Positions 1 through 12,702 are shown, numbered from the stretch's first letter. The stretch: 64,000 nucleotides of DNA from Chrysomallon squamiferum (GCA_012295275.1 CM022671.1:25584322-25648321), one strand, 5' to 3'. Notes: generated by a model not told the origin, from the letters alone. A program made the numbers and translations.

Positions 1-918
1 GAACCACAGATACAAAAGGATTTGTAATATTTTTCTTATAACATGGAATGATAAAAATAATTTTTTCAATTAGATTCTTCTTAAAATGTGTTAACAAACA
101 CGATTCCTGACTTACTTGTGTTCTTTCTGTGGAAACTCTTTCACACTCCATAACATTAAGGATCTATCTATAACAAAAATCAAAATAATGATTAATTCTG
201 TTTCAAATCAGAAAATATCTAGAGATGCCAACAAGTGTTTAAAATTTCACAACTTTCAATTAAAAAAAGCATAAAGAGAATGATTAGATGTTAGTCTCAA
301 GTCTCAAAACATAAATTTTTTGTTATCATCCATCAATTCATGTTGATATCAAACTAAGTTCCAATTAATCACCAGCATCAATTCTTTGGTCTGTTTTTTA
401 GAGTTTTAATAAATCCTCAACAGTTTTGTTGAATTTCCTTTTTTTCTTCTTTTTTTTTCTCCAATATTGTTGAAATTTGGTAATAATACATATTTAAGAA
501 TCAAATTTTAATTTGGAGGTAAACAGCTTTAATTTTTATGGATATATTTGCATACTGGAAATGATGAATCTCATATAAGATAAAAATGTATAAGATATGT
601 TCACTTTACTATATTTTGGGGCAGCAATTATTTTCTGATTTACATTCATTTCAAAAACACTACTGATAAAATACTAAAGTAAAATAAATGAAATTATCTT
701 ATAATTTTTTTTTAAAATAATTTAAACATTTTACATATAATAATTTAGTCTATAATTATTAATAAGAAATATTCACTCTGGAAGATAACTAGATTTTTTG
801 GCTAATGTTAGGAATAAATAAAAATATATATACAAATAAGAATTTGTTTTCATACTTCAATGCATTATTGTGTTTATTAAATGTTTATACAAGAAATATT
901 ATGCCATAATACAATTAC
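1..918 (-). other. TBL2 intron 2 (part)
   Basis: This A/T-rich stretch follows the exon 2 donor of TBL2 on the minus strand. I found no further WD40 exon, so the next one is probably left of the window. Only short T and A runs are seen. Confidence 0.5.
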
Positions 919-1865
919 CTTCTGCAGCTGTCAAAAAATATTTTCCATTTGGACTAAAATCACCAGACAAAATGTTACTTCCATGACCTTTCAAAGTGCA
1001 ACACAGCCAAGGATGACTGAGAGGTACGTGGACAATTTTCTTACTGCGAACATTTGGACGGTTTCGTTTTGAGCTTTTTTCAGTAATCTTCTCAGTTTTC
1101 TTACTCTGCTGGTCTTGGTCTAAAATAATATAACAAAAATAACAAGCTATAATAAATTATGCATATTTCACATATATTAATTAAATTAAAATCTTGGAGT
1201 ATTTTTATTTTGGTAATGTTTAAACTATTTTCAATATGTTGATAATAACTAGTAATATAAGCTTATATACCTATCTTCAACATTTTTTACACTGTCAACA
1301 ATTTATTTTGGTAAATATGACCAAACATTTATCTTTATTAATAGTTGACCGTTGTATGTTTGCTGTAAATTCTGTAATCAGTTAGTAAATGAATGCAAAA
1401 TACAGAAGCAGATACTCATCATACTGATAGTGATACTGGCTGGGTGAGAAATAAACTTTTGGTTTAAAAAGTGTATTTCTTTTGTATTATTCATAAATAT
1501 TCTTCTTACTTTCGTATTAATTCTGGTTATCAGTCTAAGGGAGACAAATGTTATGGTATGGAACGATCGATGAGGGATCAAAACTCTGTTCAACGTAATA
1601 CTAACCTAAAGAGTAAAGTAATATAATTACACACTACCACAGTAACTTTAATATTAATAATAATACTATTAAAGTATTAATAGTTATACTTATAGTGGAT
1701 AATCTTTTGCTTTATTTTGTCACTGTTGTAAATCATACCAGATTTTATGTTTTCTTTCTTTTCCTTTCTTCCCACGCTGCATAATAAGACAAACAGAAAT
1801 ATCACTGCTCCCACAGCAGCAGTTACTGCAATTGCAGAAACAGACGAAACATCACTGTCAGCCAT
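919..1865 (-). CDS. TBL2: TBL2 (transducin beta-like 2), 5' part only
   Basis: Two coding exons are visible on the minus strand: 1865-1739 (start codon 1865-1863, donor GTATGA) and 1119-919 (acceptor TTTTAG, donor GTAATT); the phases join as phase 1. The product begins with MADSDVSSVSAI, then a hydrophobic helix at about residues 9-30 (TAAVGAVIFLFVLLC), a Lys-rich linker, and the first WD40 blade at about residues 80-109 (LKGHGSNILSGDFSPNGKYF). An N-terminal anchor, basic linker and LKGH..NI..DFS.NGKY blade is the layout of TBL2, an ER membrane protein linked in the literature to PERK/ATF4 stress signalling. The remaining blades lie beyond the left edge. The start shown is the first ATG in frame with the helix; an upstream in-frame ATG would add 21 residues and is less likely. 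The gene faces away from POLD4. Confidence 0.85.
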
Positions 1866-2056
1866 GCTGATATGTAACAGGAAGTGACGATGGCTTATTT
1901 GTGTCAAAGGCTTCCATTGATGACTCAATCACTATGGTTTAAAATAACTAATATCTGATTGGGTAACAAAATAGTAAACACAGGAAGCAAGTGCTGGTTA
2001 TTTTCGTCTTTCTTGTTTCGAAAGTGGTAGTCCAAAACTGCTTAGATATTCTTAAA
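1866..2056. promoter_or_regulatory. Shared divergent promoter region TBL2 / POLD4
   Basis: Only 191 bp separate the TBL2 ATG (minus) and the POLD4 ATG (plus), so both 5' UTRs and core promoters must lie here, possibly overlapping. There is no clear TATA box at a sensible distance. The layout is seen directly; promoter function is inferred. Confidence 0.5.
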
Positions 2057-3774
2057 ATGTCAAAATATCTTATTACCGACTCTTTCAAAAAGACAAAAAA
2101 TTCATTGCAAACCAAAGATGTAAAAGAAGAAGGTAAATTTTAAATCAGTTACATGCCTATAGCCAGTTTTACATGAGTGAAACATGACGCTGTAGTATTA
2201 GTAAATTACACCTAATTTACAATAATTAGTAATTACTCAAATTAGTCATTGTAATCTGGGAACAATCTTATTTAAGTTACTAGATTTAGAATAGTAATTT
2301 GCTACAGTATTATTAATTCATTTCTAATGAAATGATCGTTGAAAATTGAAAGTATTGCCATCATATTCATTATCATTGAAACTCTGGAACTAAAACCAAA
2401 TAATAGAGAAATAACGTTAAAATTAATATTACCAATACATTGTTATTAATTTATATTAATAGGTACTTATATCTTAAATATACATTGGTTAAAACAAAGA
2501 TTCTGTTAACGTTACATACTAAATACTAATGAGATAACGTTATAACCATTAATATTAACTAAAATGTTGCTAAACATTCATTGAAAGCTCATTAAAATTG
2601 TATTCATATGTCAGCTGCAGAACCAAGCAAAGGTAGCAGTGAGGTGAAAAAAACTTTTGATATTCTACATGACTTCGATCTCACTCTTGAGTTTGGACCA
2701 TGCATAGGTAAAAAAAAAAAAAAAATAATAATAATAATAATAAAAGTAAAAAATGAGTTTATTGGTCAGAATGAAATAATGTGATCTTCAGAAATTAATT
2801 GTTCATAATCTTAAACTTTCTGTTATAATTTATAACTTGAAATAGCTCTGAGTGAGTGTTGTTTATTTTAACCCTTTTCAAACAATCACAGTAATAAATA
2901 ATATATATTCATACATTCATATATATTCACAAGTACACATATAATTTTATTTTATTTTATTTCATATTAATGCTCAAGTCATTATTTAAACTTTCATTTT
3001 TTTTTTTAAATATTGTTTTTAAATTCCAGTGTTTTGGTCCGTAGAGCTCTGAAATAAAAATGTTTGAGTAATGTTGTTATTGTTTTTTTCCACACAAGTT
3101 AAACTGATTTATTTTTACTGTTTCTGAAATTCAGGTATTTCTCGACTTGAGAGATGGGAACGGGCTGAAAAACATGGACTGAATCCACCAGCTGCTATTC
3201 GTGACCTAATCTTAGCACATAAAGACGATGATCGCTATACACAGTGGTTAGTATACACATCATATTACACATATTACTTATGTATCTGCTCTGTTTGTAC
3301 CCTACCTTAATGAAACATTCACATGAGTTTGCAAAAATATTTATTTAGCCAAAGCAACCAAAATAATCAGAAAGAAAATTAAAATAATAGAGAGTGAGAG
3401 AGATCATATAAACATCATGTGACAGATGCATATTTATTATTAAATCTTACTTGAAAACAATATTTGTATGTTTTATGACCTCAGTCACTCTGATCTCTCC
3501 ATTTACTGAAAAAAGATTATGATAAGCACCCTCAGCTGAATTCTTTTAACCAATCCTAGGTATACAACTGCCTAGCCTTTTTCACTGAACCTATTATTTG
3601 TGTTGGTTGGCGTCACACAAGTAATCCTTTTATATTCATCTTGATGCAACCAAGAAAAGATATGCTAGAGTATTTGAGGTGTCATTTAATCCTTTAATCC
3701 TGTGTGTATGTATATGTGAGTCACTTTGTATGTTTTTATTATTTTTCAGTTTGTGGAATGACTACAATATATAA
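2057..3774 (+). CDS. POLD4: POLD4, DNA polymerase delta subunit 4 (p12)
   Basis: Four exons, 2057-2132, 2615-2707, 3135-3246 and 3750-3774 (TAA), give a 101-residue protein against 107 in human. It begins MSKYLITDSF, matching the conserved N-terminal LITDS segment that precedes the PCNA-binding part of p12. It then has FDLTLEFGPCIGISRLERW (human has YGPCTGITRLQRW), RAEKHGLNPP, and ends with CLWNDYNI (human SLWHLYPL). The smallest subunit of DNA polymerase delta stabilises the replicative holoenzyme in the nucleus and is degraded after DNA damage in vertebrates. All introns are GT-AG and the frames close exactly. It shares a 191-bp upstream region with TBL2. The family call rests on the order of conserved blocks. 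Confidence 0.9.
2710..2742. repeat. A run and (AAT)n microsatellite in POLD4 intron 2
   Basis: A run of A followed by about seven AAT/ATA units, starting just after the exon 2 donor GTAAAA. Confidence 0.8.
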
Positions 3775-6391
3775 AAATAATTATATCTGTCACATTCTGG
3801 TGCCAAGAACTTTTTTTGCAAGATGGTGTGTCATTAGATGTTCACATGATCCAGTCTGGAGTATTATAAGAGATTGAGAAGACTCAGTGCTTTTTTCTAG
3901 AGAAAGTTTTTTAAAGAGAAAGTTCACATGTATGTGTTAGTTAAAAATGCACATGTACTAATCAGTAGTCATTTTTTTTATTAAGAATCTTCAGATTGAC
4001 AAAAATATGGTTAGAAATTTTACTGAGAATAAAAACATTTAAAAAAAAATGTTTAGAGGTCTGCTATATCTTTATTGATATGTGCAGCTAGTATCATACA
4101 TATATAATTAATATAATTTTTTTAAGTCATTAGATATATTTGTTGACAAAAAAAACAACAAAAAACAAAACATAATGTACTGAAGAAGCCAATATAAAAT
4201 CTGTTTAACTGTTTTCATCCCACTGTACTTAATTAAAATGTGTTAAGAACCACATCAGTGATGTCTGATACAGAATAAGTATTTAAAAATTAGTATTTGA
4301 AATAAGTAATAAATTACCAAAAACAAAATTATTCTTTAATCTTGAAACCTAATTAGTTGCACTGACAGATCTTGTAATGTTTTCTTTAATTTGTGTTATC
4401 AGTTATGTTATTATTGTTAACATAATAATATTATTTTGCATCATTTAAGCTATTAAGTACAGTAAATAACTGTGTACATTCATATTTTGGGCAAATGGAA
4501 AAACATGACTAATTTTATCATTTATTTTTGACATCATTATTTTCATTATTGTTATTTAATCTTTAAACATAATTTTCATAATAACATTTTTAATGTTCTT
4601 CACCTTAACCACTATTTATTTGTTGTACACTTTCATATTAAAAAAACAATTGTTTTTATCCACTGAAAATTTTTGTATGATTGGTTTTAATATATTTATT
4701 TGCAAATTACATTTATTTGTTGATTTTATTTTGATACTTTATTTGTTGTTTTATAATCAAGATGTGTCATTTGTATTGTACTCTAGAGTATTATATCTAT
4801 TTTATATTTCAGTAGCTGAATTCATATTTTTATTTTCTTCAACAAAATGGACTAGTTAATAATAAGAAATCATTTTACAGCTGTATATTATGCTATTAAT
4901 ATATATGAATGTTAAATAGATTTTACCAGTCCAAATGCATTTTGTACATTTCCTTGTGTATTTTCTATTTGTGTTGTTTGACAAATCTTTGCTTGCAGTA
5001 AGTTATATAACAAGCTTGTGGAGGGATGTATCAGTACTAAACTGATATTTTTCCTTTTCTCTCAATCCAGTATCTAGTGGGAAATAACAGCATGTATGGA
5101 TCCTTACAATCTTATTTTATTGTTTTGTTAAAGACATTTTTCTTGATACAATTAAAAATAACTTGAATATACAGAAAAATATATTTTGACTATTTCTGTC
5201 ATTAAAAGTGCACTATAATATGTATCAAATAAAGCCATAATTGCAAAGCTTTTACAGAACAAGATTGCATAATAGAAGTAAACAAAGATTTCATATCTAA
5301 CTTGTTCTCTAAAACAGCTTTACTAACTGAATGAAATTTTATCATTTTTATATTTATACGTTTTTAAAACTGTTACATTATATTAGGTTTCTAATTTTTC
5401 TTATTAATTTATCTTAGATTTACCAGATAAAATATATGACTGATTGATTATGTTGCCATTATCATAACTTAATTGTTCATTTTATGCTTTAAGATAAACT
5501 GTTTGCCATAGTTCTAGAGTTTTAAAAATATTATTTAAATGCTATTATGAAATTCTATACATTTGTTAATTTTACTTTATTTTTGTATATTCATTTTGAT
5601 ATACATGTATATTTCTTTTAATTAATTTGTTGTGAATTGTATCTGTGTGTGAAATTAAAAACATTAAGTAATTTCAATATTTTCTTTTGTCTTTTTTCAT
5701 TAATATTCATTCAGTGTAAGATCTTTCTTGTTTATTTTCATCTATAGATTTTTTAACATTTATTTATCCATGTTGCTTGATGGATATGTAAAAAAAAAAT
5801 CATAACTTATAAAGATTATGACAAACAAAATAGCATTGTAGATTGTAAAACATTTATTTCTTCTTTAGGACTTTATTGGTGTTTTTTTGGAAAAAAAAAT
5901 TTGAGAGGTTTGAAATTTGTTTTACTTAATCTTGGGGGTCATATTAGTCAGCATAGAATACATGAGATACCCACCTATACATACAGTACAAGTTCATTAA
6001 CATTAATGGGAACGAAATCTATTCATCGATTCTTGGATGAACAGAATCTTGTTATTTATAAATTTCAAGAAAAGTTAATGGTTTTTTTTGTTTATGTGTG
6101 TGTATGTATGTATATATATATATATCAAACAATAAGTAAAACTAAACACCATTCAGTATAAAATTATTGTTTATAAATTATTCTGATATAATATAATATA
6201 CAATGTACATGAAATATTATTTTATACAATGTGGGTGATGTAAATTAACAAAATTATTTTAAAACCTTTGCTGTATTTTCATACAAAAAAACAAAACACA
6301 TTGTCTTTCCATTGGTTTTGGAGTTTCCAGCTTTACCAACATGTTCTTTATTTTTAATTTATAATCTTCTTCTTTTTTTCTTTTTCAATAT
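3775..6391. other. Intergenic, between convergent POLD4 and STYXL1
   Basis: About 2.6 kb of A/T-rich DNA holding the POLD4 3' UTR and the STYXL1 3' end. Short open frames here have no recognisable domains and biased A/T composition, so I call no gene. AATAAA-type signals are too frequent in this base composition to pick one for POLD4. Confidence 0.6.
6347..6352 (-). promoter_or_regulatory. Candidate poly(A) signal of STYXL1
   Basis: TTTATT on the plus strand reads AATAAA on the minus strand, about 40 bp beyond the STYXL1 stop codon. Distance and orientation fit, but such hexamers are common here. Confidence 0.4.
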
Positions 6392-9300
6392 TCAAAAATA
6401 AGGATCTCTTATGTCAGTCTTTTGTTCCCCAAGAACATCATTTTCCCACTGTGACAGTTGGTTAATAAATCCTCGGTTTGGCCGCACAGATGAACAACAG
6501 TTGAGAATATGTTTGTATGCTTCCTGTAAAGTGAAAACATTTATATTAAAAATGATTTTTTTTTTTATAATTTTTAAAATAAAATCTTCTTAAATCTCTA
6601 CTCACATGATTACAATCCCATAAATTTTAACTTTATTCAGACATTTTTTGACTGTTTGTAAACGAAAATGAATTTACATAAAATAAAACACAATTCATTT
6701 ATATTTGTATAAGTCAACAAATCTTTTCAGAATCTGCCTTGTATATCAAGTTTATAAAGCTAAACTGGGGCTACATTTGTCTGGATAATGGTAATTTCTT
6801 TTTAGAATCAATCTGTCATAAATTAATCACTTCACAGGGGGAAAAGGATTATGTAATTCTTATTATATAGGTTTTCAAATTAGAATGATCAATAGGACAT
6901 ATAGTCTGGCTAGGTTTATTTATTTTTTTTTTTTTTGTGCAGATATATTAATAACAATAAAAAATTAGTTATATTTATAACAATGAAAATTATACCTCTA
7001 AGGTCCATTTATGATAATGAATTAAATATGCCAATACAACGGTTGCACTTCTGCTAATTCCAAGACATGAGAACACCAGTACTGCATTGTTTGCTTCTTT
7101 TTGTGTATCTAAAAAAAAAAAAATTATAATATAGAGCATATATAACACTAATATTACATTTCAAACGGTTTTATTCCACCAACAAATGATATTTTTGGAT
7201 TTTCTATTGTCATTCAGAAATGATTAAATTCTCCTTTTTTATTTACTGATAAGCCTAAAGTAATTTAGAAATAAAAAGAAAAATGGAAAAGACAAAGCTG
7301 TCCAAAAATTAAAAATTGTAATTTGGTTTCTATATGATCCATGAACTCAATAAAAATGTCACTCATTTTCAGACATGACATTTTTATTAAATCTCTTACA
7401 ATATTTTCAGAAAATCAAATCTTATGTTACTTGTTTTAACATTCAACAGCATAATAAAAAGATTATTTAAATCGAATTAAAAGTAGATTATTACCAAGAA
7501 ATGCACAAACTACAGCAAAATGGCTGTACAAGTCTGCATCAGTTCGGTCTTCCACTTGAATGTGCAGAAGGTGAGACCCTGCTTCAGGAAAGCTGTTAGT
7601 ACAAATACATGATCATTTTAGAAGTTTACTTTAAAAAGTGAAACAGATCTAATTATTATTATAGTTACCAAACCAGTTAGTTTCTATGCACAAACACAAT
7701 GTTACTGATTCAGTTTTATCTTGTCAACACCACATGTAGAATTAAAACTAATAGAAATAATTTTAGCTTAGCAGTATGAAATGTATGATGTTGTTGATGG
7801 TTTCTGTAGTCCAGTCAAAAGAATTAAAGAATCTTACCAAAATCAGACTGAAATTTGTCTTAACACAATTCAGTCTATGAATCTAATCTTAATAAAAATT
7901 AGTTAGTTATATTATCATTACAAAATCAAACTGACTCTTATCTTTACATAAACTGAATCTTATCTTAACAAAATCAAACTTAGTCTTATCTTTAAAAAAT
8001 CAAACTGAATCTTATCTTTACAAAATAATATAAAATCTTATCTCTAAAAAATCCACCTGAACTTACAAAGTGTCCAGTTCTACACAACAATTAACGTGAG
8101 CTTTAATCTTCAGGTCCTTTTGGACGTATGCTGTATTGCCTTGATCCCAGTTGCCAAGATACAGAAACCCTGGAATTATTTCCACAGGAAAAGGTTTGAA
8201 ATCATCCATTTCCTGAAGAAAATAACAAAATAATAAAAGCTATCAACATTATAAAATTTGGATAGCCCAGAGATTTTATGAAGATGTTAATCAAGTAATT
8301 AAAAACTTTGATATACCAAAAATACAGAATGTCTTAATGTTCATTTTAATTAAGATAACAAATACTGACACATAAACATGATAACTATTGAGAAAAATAT
8401 TTTCCAAGTAATAAGTTGTTGATTAAAGAAATGGAGAAAAATGGATAAAATATGATACCAAGAGTGATAAAGAAAACATGTCATCCACATTCTGACTCAA
8501 ATCACCTGAAAACTACAAAATGAAACAAAGGTGCTGCAACCTTACACAACTATTATAACTATCTTAAACTCAAATATTAACAGAAGCCTATAGACTTTTT
8601 GAGAAATACTTTAAAACAATATCCATACCCTTGGCATAAATATAACTTTCTGAGTTCGAAGAAATGGATACAATGCAGAAAATTCTTCATAACCACCTGC
8701 AAAAGTAAAATAAATAGTCATTTTAAACATTTACTTAAAGAAGTGAAATAGATCTAATCATTACTACAATAACCAGTATATTATAAGAAAAATATTAATG
8801 TTGCTTAAATATAAACAAAAAATCAGTCATTATTTACGCACAATACAATCAGTTCTGTATTGTCAATATTTAATAATGATGATGATGATATATTGTTCTT
8901 CTTGCTGTTCCTGTTGCTGTCATTACTACAGTTTTTAACATTGCTAATTACTAATATTCAGTGCATATAAAAGTATAAATCAATAGCTATAACTATGATC
9001 TTTAATGGTTTTTACAATCTCTTTTAAATAAATATTTTGACCTGCCTTTTAAAATCCTCACAGTGTTTCGGCTTCCCATCTCCCATAGAAGTGAACCACA
9101 TTCTAAAGCAGGTGCTTTTAATGAAAAAATAAATACACCAAAATAATACGAATTACATAAACTAATATAATACAAAGTAAACATATTAATATAACATATA
9201 ATACAATTAAATAGAAACAATTATTTGTCTTTCAGTGAAACAAACAGAATGGATTAACACCCAATATATTTTGTTTTTACCTCAATATTACTATTTAAAC

Positions 9301-10018
9301 AAATGCATACAAATATAATAAAACATATTTTAAGACCAACAGTGTCATAACTAATTATGTTAACTATAATTATATATTTATAAAGTAATAAAGGAGCCCA
9401 CCAGTGTGGTGCTCCAAGACTTCGTGAAGTTAATTAAAAAATAATTTGTTTAAAAGGTCTTAAAAGGACAGATACTGGAATAAATTATATCTCAGATGAT
9501 ATTTACTACAATATTAATAATATATATATATATATTTCTACACACAAAATAAGAGAATATTTTTATTTAATTCTGTAATATTATTGTCATATATTATTCT
9601 TATTAGCAGAAGTTTCAGATTATTGACAAAAAATATGAACTTAGAAAATTAAAAATTCTAATTGTTTGTATCCCCAAATATGCACCATAAATAATAAAGA
9701 AAATTTTATTTTACCGCTATCTCTAAATACACTGGTTTTGCTGTCATAAACAATGATATTTTCTTTGCATTCTAATTCTGCATCATAAGGAACCATGAAT
9801 TCACCATTCTCATTCTAAATGTTAAAATACAAGTATAATATATAAAAAATACTCATTTATTATCAGCTGGACATAATAAAATAATAAAATAAACAGTAGC
9901 AACATCTAAATGCATTTGAATAACTGTCCCCTACACCAGTACTACCATTACCTCAACAAAAGTAGGTAATAAATAATTAAAAGGAAAAAAGACAAAACAA
10001 CTACAACAACAACAACAA

Positions 10019-10061
<43 letters not shown>

Positions 10062-11104
10062 TAATAATAATAACAATGATAATAACAATGATTCACAATA
10101 AATGAATAAATAAATTAATTTTAAAAAATTGGGCGGCAATGCTGTATGTAAGCACAAAATCTATATTATTTATGCAAGTTATTTATTTTATTCTTATAAA
10201 TTATAGAAATTAATTCAATTTATTTCTTCTTACAATGAAATCAAAATATTTATTATACATATATAAATGTTTAATATGCATTAAATAAATGAATTAACAT
10301 TAATGACACCTCATTGCATTTTATTATCAACAGTATTTAGATATCAGTCAGTTTTTAAAAAGTTTTTTTCTAAAAATAAAGATATGTGAAATGAAAACTG
10401 TTGACATCACTTTATGGGCTGATACTATTATATAACTGCAAGAGGTATTTTATGTGAATTTTCACTTAAACAAGGTCCTGAGGAGGATTAATTCATTATG
10501 ACTAATGTATGCATTCTAATCACATTTTTAACTGCCTTTCCTAGAGCTGATGGTAAATCTATTATAGGTATGAAGTATGCTTGTTCATACAATCAATTGT
10601 CACTGGAGATCACATTGGGAAATTTACCATTCCAGCTAATATTTCAGAATTTAGCTTAACAAAGACTTTCATGTGTATTTTACTGATTATGGGAAAGGAA
10701 TATAAAAATATCCCTTCCTACAGACTGAAAAAAATGACAGCAAAGGTTTCCTTTTTCATTACTATATAATCCTTAACCAAACATAAAAATTATGTACATC
10801 ATTAAATACCAAAATTATAAATAAGGTCTTATTCAAACCAACCTTTACAGCTCTTTTTGCAGTGACAACATGACTTTCATTGAAATCCTCTTTATCTCTA
10901 GCATCTATAAATTAATAATATATATAAATATATTTGTATGTGTCTGTACACATATATGTCTTTATGGGACCATTTATTTACAGTGTGTGCATACACTGTA
11001 AATAAATGGTCCCATAAAGACAGACATACGGCCTGGTAAATGGGAAATGGTGGGATATTTTATCAGCAATAGCATTAGTTAATTTTTTCACACACACACA
11101 CACT

Positions 11105-11135
<31 letters not shown>

Positions 11136-11361
11136 TGCCTTTATGCATTTATGTTTGTATATTTCTATGTATATATGCATGTACCTAAGTACAAATATAC
11201 ATATATGTGTATGTGCATATGTATGTATATATGTGTGTATGTATTTATGATTTTCTTGCTTTAATCTACAATTATGTGCAAAAATGTAAACAAAACATAA
11301 AGAACACTATCATTGTTGAAAACAAGTGATGTATTTAAATTATTACTAACATTAATGTGTG

Positions 11362-11408
<47 letters not shown>

Positions 11409-11591
11409 TAATATAAAATTAAAACAATAAAAGTTTGTATCAAAATACTGATTGTTAGCCTGTAAATAGATGATGAATGATTACCTACCAATCAATAACA
11501 AATAATTTGGATCTGTCAGGCAAGAATAGACAGTGGACTGTTGAAGTATATTGTAAAGATCAGTTGGCTGAATAAATTCTAAACCTTCCAT
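6392..11591 (-). CDS. STYXL1: STYXL1-like rhodanese / dual-specificity pseudophosphatase
   Basis: Nine exons on the minus strand: 11591-11489, 10904-10843, 9814-9715, 9114-9046, 8696-8629, 8212-8067, 7592-7495, 7108-6996 and 6523-6392. All phases close to a 296-residue protein (human 313). The N-terminal half is a rhodanese-like (CH2) domain with [26 protein letters not shown] and ILKGGYEEF. The C-terminal half is a dual-specificity phosphatase fold with [15 protein letters not shown] and KIKAHVN. The signature loop reads F228-S229-C-L-G-I-S-R235-S, so the catalytic Cys position holds Ser and the preceding His is Phe, as in human STYXL1 (FSTQGISRS). It should therefore be a catalytically dead phosphatase; human STYXL1 is reported at mitochondria and stress granules (PTPMT1, G3BP1 partners). 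Exon 4 (69 bp) needs a GC donor. The gene is head to head with MDH2. Confidence 0.87.
7838..8058. repeat. Degenerate 25-30 bp tandem repeat in STYXL1 intron
   Basis: The phrase AAATCAAACTGAATCTTATC recurs about six to seven times with drift, starting near ACCAAAATCAGACTGAAATT and ending just before the exon at 8067. It lies in an intron. Confidence 0.65.
10002..10073. repeat. (CAA)n-(TAA)n microsatellite
   Basis: About five CAA units followed by about 18 TAA/ATA units in a STYXL1 intron. On the minus strand it creates a false open frame of poly-Tyr and poly-Val. Confidence 0.9.
10957..11022. repeat. Perfect 30-bp inverted repeat, 6-nt loop
   Basis: The left arm 10957-10986 and right arm 10993-11022 are exact reverse complements over 30 bases (TGTCTTTATGGGACCATTTA at the left end), separated by GTGCAT. 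It sits in STYXL1 intron 2 beside a CA repeat. It could be a very short MITE, the fold-back end of a transposon, or a hairpin in the pre-mRNA. Confidence 0.9.
11089..11132. repeat. (CA)n microsatellite
   Basis: About 22 CA units with one CT interruption, in STYXL1 intron 2. Confidence 0.9.
11363..11405. repeat. (AAT)n microsatellite
   Basis: About 14 AAT units in STYXL1 intron 1; the minus strand reads as a false poly-Tyr frame. Confidence 0.9.
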
Positions 11592-11994
11592 TTTCGGAAT
11601 TAAAATATTTTAAAACACCAATAAACAATTAAAAACTAAGCAAAATGCTTCAGTGTGTATTCGACATAATTCCTAACGATTGCTTGAGTTATATTATCGA
11701 AGCAAAACCGAATATGAGTAAACATAAACAAATATATATCCACCAATAAATATAGTTCATTAATGTTGTAATGCACTGCCAAATATTTGTATATTATTTA
11801 CAGTTATATTTATATTCAGTATTTTATTTATTCATATTTAGTAATTAATTTGATAATTAGTCATTTGTTACTTATTTTTTATCTGTAAACTATTAAATAC
11901 TCGTTGTCATGGGCGGCTAAATACATGATACAGTTTATAAAATGGAACTATTGACAGGTGCACTTCCTGTAAGACGCCATATACCGGTTGAAGG
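11592..11994. promoter_or_regulatory. Divergent promoter region STYXL1 / MDH2
   Basis: The 403 bp between the STYXL1 ATG (minus) and the MDH2 ATG (plus) must hold both 5' UTRs and start sites. It becomes less A/T rich toward MDH2 (GACGCCATATACCGGTTG near 11973). Human STYXL1 and MDH2 have the same arrangement. Regulatory function is inferred. Confidence 0.6.
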
Positions 11995-12669
11995 ATGTTT
12001 TCCAGGTTGACTCGTCATTCGCAGCTTGTTTTAATCGTTAAAAATGCCTTTTCAACAACATCGAAGGTTGGTAATTAGGATATTGAGGATTATTAGATGA
12101 TATTAATATTTTAATTAAATGTTTATGGGTATTTTGATACCAAATACGGTACAGTTTAAACACGTGACCTTGAGAATAGGGTACATGTTCCGAAACACGA
12201 TGACCTTCACTATTTGAGTATTTCTTTGGCAATGCCAATCATTGAGTTTCTTTTTCTTTTTATCTTTGTTTTAGTCAGTTTCTGTACATCGTCGATAAGC
12301 CAGCAATGTAAACAAATTTTCGCATACACTGCGAGAAACAGTGTTATATGTAATAATTAGTTTTAGTGTTACTGTTAGTGTTACAGTTACTCAGTTGGAA
12401 TAACTTATTATTAGACAATAATTTGAATAAAGCGACTAAAGCAGAAATTTTCTTATTTAAATATTTGTCAGTGATTAAAACATGCTTTGTAAAAACGGTA
12501 AAATATTAAAATGTTTGAACTAAATTGTGTTGTTGCTTTCATTATTAACACATACATACATACATATGCAGTGGACTGTGTCAAAACCGGATTCACTTGG
12601 GTCCAGTGAGATGTGCCATTTTAGACAGTGTCAGTTTATACAGATTAAAATGATGTGAAATTGGAGTAT

Positions 12670-12702
<33 letters not shown>

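Noticed and set aside
4593-4859. 88-residue Phe/Leu/Ile-rich plus-strand frame
   Set aside because: Composition is that expected of A/T-rich non-coding DNA; no splice context, homology or signal.
9404-9426. GGAGCCCACCAGTGTGGTGC-CTCC-like palindrome
   Set aside because: Only the outer five bases pair cleanly; three mismatches inside make it unremarkable.
9948-10157. Minus-strand open frame with long poly-Tyr and poly-Val
   Set aside because: It is the translation of the CAA/TAA microsatellite inside a STYXL1 intron.
11261-11491. Minus-strand open frame with poly-Tyr
   Set aside because: It is the AAT repeat in STYXL1 intron 1; only the exon end at 11489 is real coding sequence.
12044-12066. 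ATGCCTTTTCAACAACATCG as an alternative MDH2 start
   Set aside because: It gives no mitochondrial presequence; the 11995 start in a different frame gives MFSRL...FSTTSK and joins exon 2 in phase.
12038-12238. Minus-strand 66-residue frame over the MDH2 promoter side
   Set aside because: No domain, overlaps MDH2 exon 1 on the other strand, and its composition is that of non-coding DNA.
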